Shown here: in pieces, positions 57,070-64,000 of the stretch
Numbering within the stretch: the stretch's first letter is position 1
Layout of the letters: each line of letters starts with the position of its first letter
NCBI GenBank assembly: GCA_011037195.1
Contig: JAAEAF010002708.1
Location: 1 to 64,000 of the forward strand
DNA from: Triatoma infestans
Taxonomy: Eukaryota > Arthropoda > Insecta > Hemiptera > Reduviidae
DNA length: 64,000 nt
Direction of reading: 5' to 3'
Translations under genes and position numbers: made by a program
The notes under the pieces: generated by a model
The model's database searches: none
What the model was told of the DNA's origin: nothing
What the model saw: only the letters and a program-made list of their open reading frames with translations

Positions 57070-57970
57070 CAAAATTTATCAATTAGAATTAATAGCAGTA
57101 TGAGAAAGTCGTCTGTAACTTTTCTTACATAAAAAAAAGAAAAGTAAAAATGTCAGTGTTCAATCACCCGTGACAAAACTGTGATTCAGAATCAGCTGGC
57201 AACATAACTGCTTTTAAAGTCTAATACACAACTACTGTACTTTTGCCGTACTAATGATGGTCGTAAACAAAAAAAAAAATGAATAAACAAAAAAAAAGGC
57301 AAGAAAGTGCAGACAATCAATGCATGGTCTGCTGAATGTACTATGTGCGTTAGTACGTGCATTACGACCGACCTTGAGAATGTACGGCCAATGAGCAGAG
57401 AACTGGGCCACTTTGCGTTCATTATGCTATAGAATAAAAAAAAGAAAGAAACCGGAAGAACTGAGACGAAAGGAAAAGTGAACAAGAAGGAATGAAAGGG
57501 GATAAAAACAATTGCTGATGAATGGAAGAGGTTCCCCAGAAATTAGACTTTACCTCCGATTTAATGATCTTCTTTAATGCGTTATATAATATTGCCAAAT
57601 TGGTTAATATAATTGCTGAATGGTATTTAAATAAAAATTAGACATTTCGTGGTGAAAACTTCAATGAATCATTTTTCGTTCACAATTTGTGGATGAAATA
57701 CCCTATACATTTATTACTAATTTAATTGAAATTAATGGAATACGAAGGTTTCTAGGGAAATTGCATTTTTTTAATCCAAAAATCTTCTTTTCCACTTCAA
57801 TGTAAAAATAATGAGAACAAATTTATTCAATCGATCTATCGATTTAATTTAACCAAATTTCATCGAAATTTAACAAAGAAGGTAAGAAATAAGTATACTC
57901 ACTAGTCCTGGAAGGTATGGGGATCATTTGAATGGCGAGGCTAATATTTATATCTATCTGTAAATGTATC
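57070..57970. other. AT-rich stretch, no gene seen
   Basis: Several poly-A runs; no recognisable element or gene. Confidence 0.4.
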
Positions 57971-57974
57971 TTCC

Positions 57975-58060
57975 TTTTTTTAAATTTAAGGCGCGTCAAC
58001 ATCTTATGGTCATTGGCACCCGCAGCCTTCTCAGTGCACTGCAAATGTCCGCTGGATTTG
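57975..58060 (-). mobile_element. SINE copy S4, 3' tail only
   Basis: AAATTTAAGGCGCGTCAACATC and TCATTGGCACCC match the inverted tail region of S1. Confidence 0.55.
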
Positions 58061-58224
58061 TGTCTGTTTGATGCTTTGCCGTCTTAGTACATTTATCTTA
58101 TTTATCTGCTTTTATTTTTGTACGTTTTCATGTCTCTTTGTCTGTCTCTTCTGTAAAGACCTATTTTATTTGAATGTATTTGTATCTTGAATTTGTGGAT
58201 GAACCCGCAATGCTGGATAACATC

Positions 58225-58330
58225 TAGGATTTTCCCGTCGTAGTATGCTTATTTATACTCCTGACCAGTTTCGAATTTTCATCCATTGTTAGAGTAAGTC
58301 GTGAAGTCAATTCGTGAAGAGCGTTGACTT
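58225..58330. repeat. Possible diverged palindromic-MITE arm
   Basis: TTTTCCCGTCGTAGTATGCT and GACCAGTTTCGAATTTTCATC resemble the P2 arm (CGTGGTAGCCTGCT...GACCGGTTTCGGGCGTTCGCC). Too diverged to be certain. Confidence 0.25.
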
Positions 58331-58334
58331 AAAA

Positions 58335-59600
58335 AAAAAGAAGAAGAATTTCTCATAGGCAGTCGTTGCATACTTACATTTTTGCAGCCTAAAATGTGAT
58401 CTTAAACACAATTATTGTACTGCACTGTATCAGTCGGGACTGATGAAAAAAAGAAAATTAAAAAAAAGACATACATATATGTATGTATACAGACGTTAGT
58501 CCTAAACTTCAAATACAGATACATACATACACAGAGTTTAGACACATGAATATAAACACACAAATATTTAGACATACGTATAGGCATAAGAACATAAAGC
58601 TATACGTAAAGACATGTATACATACATATAGCAGACAGGGAGACTACTGACAAACACACATACATACATTTATGCAGAAAGGCAAAACCTACAGATACCA
58701 ACAGACTCAATCAGACACATAAATTACATAATAAAAACATTTTTCTTTTTCTTGTTTTTTTAAGCATAAAAGCGCAGAACATCTTCGCATTTCCGAATCC
58801 AAAAGTGTTCAGGACACAATCATAATACTTATTAAGCAAACCTGCTTAATGAAATGTTTGAAATGCTTAAATGAAAACTTCCTTAAAAAAAAAAGCTTCG
58901 TCGAACGGATAGTTTTATTTGTAATTTAATTTACCAATGATAGTATCGAAGGCAATACTCCAAAAATACTGTTGACAGTATCTCTGCAATATTTAAAATA
59001 AAATTATGGGTTTTTATAGTATCATTTTCCCCCATACGGCCAGTGATTCTTGACTTAGATGCTAGAACGATCACGATTCCTGATTTCCGTGGTAGCTTAA
59101 ACGGGGCTCACCCACCCAGCAACGTCATGTTGAGCATGTAATGTTGAGGCATTAAGGCAGTTACCAGAATCTTCGGTTGTAAACGTAGAAACATGGTGAT
59201 GGGATATTGCTCTTATTTTCAGTAATTATATTTCTAATTGTAAATAATAACAAACAAATCAGTTCCCTTAAAAAAAATACAAAATTAAAAACAGCTGATC
59301 TTCAACTGATTTAAAAATAATTAAAAAATAATTAAACAGGTGATTTTAGTTGCATAAATATAAAGTATTAACTTTTCTTACGCAAGTCTTTCTTTACTTT
59401 TTAAAGTACAATAATAACTGTACAATTACAAAGAGAGATAGAGAAGAAAATACAGAGAAAAAGAGAGAGAGAGATCTAAAAAAAAAAAGGAAAATTCGTA
59501 ACAGTTTGGAGGTTAGTGTCCTTGGAGTTTGTAAGACGGATGGTCAGGTAACTCAGCACACTCATTGTACACACTGACTGGGCGAGAGTGAAACCAACAG
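58335..59600. other. Low-complexity and unique AT-rich DNA
   Basis: ACAT-rich sequence at about 58470-58700 and a GA-rich run at about 59435-59480. No gene supported. Confidence 0.4.
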
Positions 59601-59769
59601 ACCATGGCCAGTACAGCTAAACAGCTCATTCATCTTCTGTCTCATTCATATCATACCGAAGAATTAGTTCCTTTGTTTTTATTTATTTATCTATCTCCTG
59701 ACATATTGTTCAGGCATATCTTTTCTATTCTGGAACATTCGATATTTGTCTTAAAACTTGTTTACTTTC

Positions 59770-60555
59770 TCTTTTATGTCACATTTGAGAAATCGAATTT
59801 TCACCGGAAATACCATATATTGAAGTCTCCTGAGAACCGGAAATACTATATATTGGGTCTCCTGGGAACCGGAAATACCATATATTGGTCTCCTGCGTAC
59901 CGGAAATACCATATATTGAAGTCTCCTGCGTACCGGAAATACCATATATTGAAGTCTCCTGCGTACCGGAAATACCATATATTGAAGTCTCCTGAGTACC
60001 GGAAATACCATATATTGAAGTCTCCTGAGTACCGGAAATACCATATATTAAAGTCTCCTGAGTACCGGAAATACCATATATTGAAGTCTCCTGAATACGA
60101 AAAATTTTTTTATGTTGAAATTTTTTTATGAATATTCTATATGTATGTATGTATGAATTTATGTGTGTGTATGAGTGAACAAAACAATTCTAAAACGAAA
60201 AATCGCAGGAAGTCACACTCGGTATTCCCGTTAGGTAGCAGTGTTGCATCTGGCACGGAGGTTTTAGTCAAAATCCACCAACTGTAAGTGCAAATTTACT
60301 GAATATTTTCTCCCCCCCCCCCCAGTTTTTCGCGATTTTCTCAAAAACGGCTCCAACGATTTTCTTTAAACTTCGTCTATAACTACATGCATAAATAGCT
60401 ATCACTTTTATTTGAAACATTTTCCTGGGAAAATTGATTTTTTTGTGGGTATCGGGGCGGACCGATTATGGTTTCCTTCTGAAGTAAACACTTCAGTACA
60501 ATCTATGGTATTACCATCTACATAATATTAATAATAAAATAATATTAAAATAATT
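59770..60555 (+). repeat. Family R copy with expanded terminal block
   Basis: GAGAAATCGAATTTTCACCGG opens the arm. Its end is expanded into the tandem array below. Then AACAAAACAATTCTAAAACG, GGTATTCCCGTTAGG, TTTTCTCAAAAACGGCTCC and CTTTTATTTGAAACATTTTCC follow in the normal order. Interrupted by a LINE fragment at about 60570-61325; it resumes at about 61370 and ends with an inverted inner block at about 61680-61745. Confidence 0.6.
59804..60110 (+). repeat. 33-bp tandem array, about nine units
   Basis: Units start with CCGGAAATACCATATATTGA at 59804, 59837, 59869, 59900, 59933, 59966, 59999, 60032 and 60065, with a degenerate tenth at 60098. Most are exactly 33 bp; two are 31-32. The frame from 59604 runs through all units without a stop and encodes an 11-residue repeat (RKYHILKSPEY); the reverse strand is also open. 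I regard the frame as a by-product of a 33-bp period, not a gene. Confidence 0.92.
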
Positions 60556-60569
60556 GTGATGAAGGTGTT

Positions 60570-61325
60570 TGTATCTGCTGGGACGCCAAGTTGCGTGAAA
60601 GCGCTGGGTTCAGGTGTCTTCACTTCCACACACACACAGATTGGTGTTAGAATGTTCTAAAAGCCTGGAAGAGCTTTCTTCTCTGAAGGATGTGCTTCTA
60701 GTCTGGATGTGCTTCTAATCTGGCTTCTAGGTCATATGTGAATTAGGGAATTAGGAGGTGGATAGGTATGCCTCTCTCCCTTTCATTGGTCCCGAGCCTG
60801 CTGTTGGAGTGTCTTTTGGCATATGTCTGTGGCCTCCAGTCATGGACAACTTCACAGCACTTATCCTTATAGATGAGCACAGTGGGTTGTCGGCAGTCTG
60901 AAATGCTCATTGCAGGTCCGGGAAGGGCTTTTAATGAGGGGGGTCCTGTGTCTTTCACAGACCTCCCTCAGGCGTCTGGTTGGTTTCGTTACTGGGCATT
61001 GTGGTTTAAGGAGACATCTCAATAGAATGGGGCTCATTGTATAGAGATGGAGAGGGAAACACCCATATATCTCATGACGGACTTTTTGGGCTCTGAGGAG
61101 ATTAGGTTCAGGATCTTTGGCCAGAATAGAATATCGGTAGAAGAGCTCAGGCTATATCCTTTCAAGGTTATGGTCCGATTTGTTCGGGCTTAGTGGTGAA
61201 AACTTTGCTTGGTGAAACTCGGGCCCGGACTTTTGTTCCAGATCTGGTAGTTTGTTGTTATTCTTTTGGGGCAGCTATATGTATGGGCCCATGGAGGCTT
61301 TGGATAGCGTAAGGTTTTGCCCTCC
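60570..61325 (+). pseudogene. I-type LINE C-terminal fragment
   Basis: The plus strand, in pieces, reads SLRRLVGFVTGHCGLRRHL (about 60965-61022), the --L--LLTGH--LN-HL motif downstream of LINE RNase H. It shares a block with the fragment at 24.93-25.45 kb in the opposite orientation. It is interrupted by stops and sits inside a family R copy. Confidence 0.55.
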
Positions 61326-61534
61326 CCTCCTTATAATAAAGTAATTGTAATATTAACAGAAGCATTAATAGAATTCCAGATTCTAATTTTTTCGAAAACG
61401 GCTACGATTTCCTTTAAACTTGGCTTGCTCACTGCATTGTTTATAGTTTTGTTTTTCTGAATAAAAAAAAAATTGATTGTATTGGGCTTTTGTAAGGAAC
61501 TGTCTGTTAGGATTAAATATAAACTACATAAGCT

Positions 61535-61585
61535 TTTTTGTGGTGGTTGGTTCCGCAGAGCTGGAAAGCATCAGAGACATAAGCT
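61535..61585 (-). repeat. Palindromic MITE tail fragment (P3)
   Basis: TGGTTCCGCAGAGCTGGAAA and GCATCAGAGACAT are the reverse complement of the P2 tail. A family R inner block follows at about 61680-61745. Confidence 0.5.
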
Positions 61586-61759
61586 GTGTTTCTTTTGACT
61601 GAAGGCGCTCCACACAAGTCTCTAGTATACAAGTATAAGCCCTAACACCTTTTTTTTTATGCCCAGCCCAACTAAACATTGTAAACGTTGCAATTTTAAA
61701 GAAAATTTGTAAACAAAATTTTATTAATTGGTGTAAGAGAAAGTGATATGATTGTTAAC

Positions 61760-62332
61760 TTCTGTTTGACCAAATATAAAGTATTTTCAATAATAGTTTT
61801 ATACCATCAATACACAGTTTTTTTTAGCATCAGACAGTAAGTTAATTATTACACTGTAATTTTTTCCATTGTAAAATTATTGTTTGTATTTTTGCATTGT
61901 AAAGTTTTCTTTCAATCTACCCTGACCAACTGCCAATAAAAAAAGCATATTGTAGTCTTTATTTAATCTTATTATTTGATACTCGAAAATTAAATTTAGT
62001 CAGAGGGGAGATTCTTGGGAATGTATGAGAGTTAGGATAAACTTTAAACTGCCTTTTCAAATTTTGCTTGCTATTATACATCCAGATTATAATTGTTGCA
62101 AAAGATTTATCAGAGATGATGTATTTAAACAATTTCCACGAAATGGCAATCATAGAATTATAATAAGAAAAATAATTGTTAAGTAATTAGTGATAAGTAG
62201 AAATTAAATTTAAAATATATTGTTTAAAGATGTAGAAAAAAAGAAAGAAAATTTATATCAGTAAACTGTAATTAAAATTTAATTGCATTAATAAATTTTA
62301 TTTCAATAATTTATTAATTTTATTAATATTTG

Positions 62333-62375
<43 letters not shown>

Positions 62376-63025
62376 TGAGGTCAAGAAAATCATAAAAACA
62401 ACATTATAGCCAATTAGGTCACATCAAATTCACACACATTTGAGCACACAAAGCCAGAGAGATAAAGAGGGAAAGAGTGAGAGAGTGTTAGTGAAAATTA
62501 AAATAGGTATATATATATACGAGTATTATTTGCACGGTTACTTGGGCATGTCGGCATTGAAACCGCCGGTGATGCCAACTTGAGTAACATTACAATGTTC
62601 CTTATATGTCTGTCGCAATCTTCTCTCCCATTCTTTATACACTCTGCCCTGGATTTTTTTTTGCTTTTTTTTTTTTTAACTTTTATTTGAAAATAATTTT
62701 TCAATTCTCAATGACAAGTACAAATAAAATGTTTACAATCCTGCGGGGGAAAACCCTGGTAGCAAAAGTTTAACTGTAAATTTGAAATAAATATGACCAC
62801 AAGAGTTAGAAAACTATTAACCTGGTTTTCCATTCATGAGAGGAAATACTTCCGAACTAAATACTGAAGGATTAAAAGTGAACATCAAATAAAAAAAATA
62901 GTGCCGCCAAGAGTTTTCTTTTGTAATCCCTCTTTAGAAGGGAATCTCTTCATAATACAGTTGGAGGTCAGTACTCCATCAGTTCTCTTAAGTTTCATAT
63001 TTTCTCTTCTCTCTCGTCTAACCTA
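61760..63025. other. AT-rich stretch with (AAT)n
   Basis: (AAT)n at about 62338-62372 and a poly-T run at about 62659-62680. No gene or element identified. Confidence 0.4.
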
Positions 63026-63029
63026 TATT

Positions 63030-63335
63030 TAAAAATCTGTTATGAAATCACTCACACGACTTTCTCTTACTGCAGTTTAATGTAATAATTATAAAATTTT
63101 CATTAGACTTAGGAATTTTTATTAAGTTGCCCTAATTCAAATATAGAAGTGGTGGGGGTATATCTTGATTGCCTTCCTTTGGCAGGTCGAAACAGGATGT
63201 ATTTACACTGGTATCCAGAAGAGAGCGCCAAACAGTACACAATCTGAAATAACATTTAAAATTCATTGACAGATCCCACATAATGCCATAAAACAAATTT
63301 TTCCGGAAAAATGGTTCAAATAAAAGTGATTGGCT
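63030..63335. repeat. Family R inner module fragment
   Basis: ATCTGTTATGAAATCACTCACACG, ACTTTCTCTTACTGCAGTTT and AATTTTTCCGGAAAAATGGT match other inner modules. Confidence 0.5.
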
Positions 63336-63339
63336 TATA

Positions 63340-64000
63340 ACTATGATGTTTATTCAAATAAAAATTATACAATCGTTCCACGAAAAAAAGAAGAAAGAAA
63401 AACATTCTTTGCACTGGATTTTATCTATCGTCTGCAGAGTTATGTGTTTTACACCTCAATTTACAAGTTCAGCTTAAATAAACAGCATTTAATCATAAAC
63501 ATAGATATTTTAATCATAATTAAATCGTAATATAGATATTTAAATCATAATCATTGATAAAAATTTATAAAAAAAAATAATTAAAAACTTTGCTACTTCT
63601 GTCATCAATAAATTGGTAAAAATCAAAATAATGAATACAAAATAAATGAGCCCATATACATACACACACACAGATACGTATACATACCTACATATAATAA
63701 TAGAAATTAAAATATGATGGATAAAATTAAATGACAAAAAGTCCTTAATTTGTATAAAACACTTTATTATACTATAACGAACTTTCGACCTGGGAGCCAG
63801 ATCATGTTCAACATTACATTCAACTGGATCAGAACAATATGGCTGGTACAGTTTACTGATACATCTTATTTCATTATTTAACAGTGTTGAAAAATAAGCG
63901 GTGTCATTATTTCAATAAATTTGCATAAATTATGGCATTTAGATCAGCAATATGTGTTTTAAAATTGACGTTTTGTTTCTATTAATGTGAATCATTTCTA
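63340..64000. other. AT-rich end of window
   Basis: CA-rich sequence at about 63660-63690. No gene supported before the window ends. Confidence 0.4.

Noticed and set aside
59804..60110. CRISPR-like array
   Set aside because: The units are contiguous 33-bp tandem repeats without unique spacers, in eukaryotic DNA.
59604..60131. 175-codon protein with an 11-residue repeat
   Set aside because: The repeat comes from expansion of a non-coding repeat terminus with a period divisible by three; both strands are open, and no promoter or homologue is suggested.

Overview
This is eukaryotic (metazoan) DNA. It is AT-rich and dense in homopolymers, (CA/TG)n and (TTA/TAG)n microsatellites, and it contains no operons or bacterial-style genes. 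The mixture of hAT, Ty3/gypsy, several LINE types, a Penelope-like element, tRNA-derived SINEs and foldback-like repeats fits an invertebrate with a large, repeat-rich genome. A lophotrochozoan such as a mollusc is my best guess, but that is weak inference. I see no convincing multi-exon host gene. One candidate terminal exon (24593-24770, with an AATAAA signal) is the only plausible host coding piece.

Layout. 1-15 kb: many copies of one unnamed dispersed repeat (called family R here; about 20 copies in the window), a palindromic MITE (about 5.47-5.79 kb), eroded LINE 3' ends (6.2, 7.8-8.3 kb) and two Jockey-type LINE tails (10.5-11.3, 13.4-13.7 kb). 15.0-17.3 kb: a structurally complete hAT transposon with an uninterrupted transposase, matching terminal repeats and an 8-bp target duplication. 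17.5-18.1 kb: an I-type LINE fragment. 19.3-22.4 kb: a frame-broken Jockey/CR1-like LINE on the minus strand. 22.5-35.5 kb: family R copies, a tRNA-like SINE head, LINE scraps, a Penelope-like remnant (30.8-31.4 kb) and an inverted-repeat structure (34.2-34.7 kb). 35.9-42.1 kb: a GC-richer block of two eroded minus-strand LINEs of the I/R1 group placed head to tail. 42.7-46.7 kb: tRNA-derived SINEs with a common tail, plus more family R.

47.05-56.75 kb: the most striking region. One LTR retrotransposon with direct LTRs and a 4-bp target duplication sits inside a family R copy. Its primer-binding site, polypurine tract, gag and protease all read on the minus strand, but a long uninterrupted pol reads on the plus strand. 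An intact two-ORF LINE lies between the two halves. Both the gag-pro junction and the LINE ORF1-ORF2 junction carry canonical -1 slippery heptamers followed at once by a stop codon.

56.7-64 kb: the rest of the split family R copy, a SINE tail, a family R copy whose end has expanded into a 33-bp in-frame tandem array (59.8-60.1 kb), an I-type LINE tail and low-complexity DNA. The coding content works as independent selfish elements, repeatedly nested in one another, and not as a pathway.
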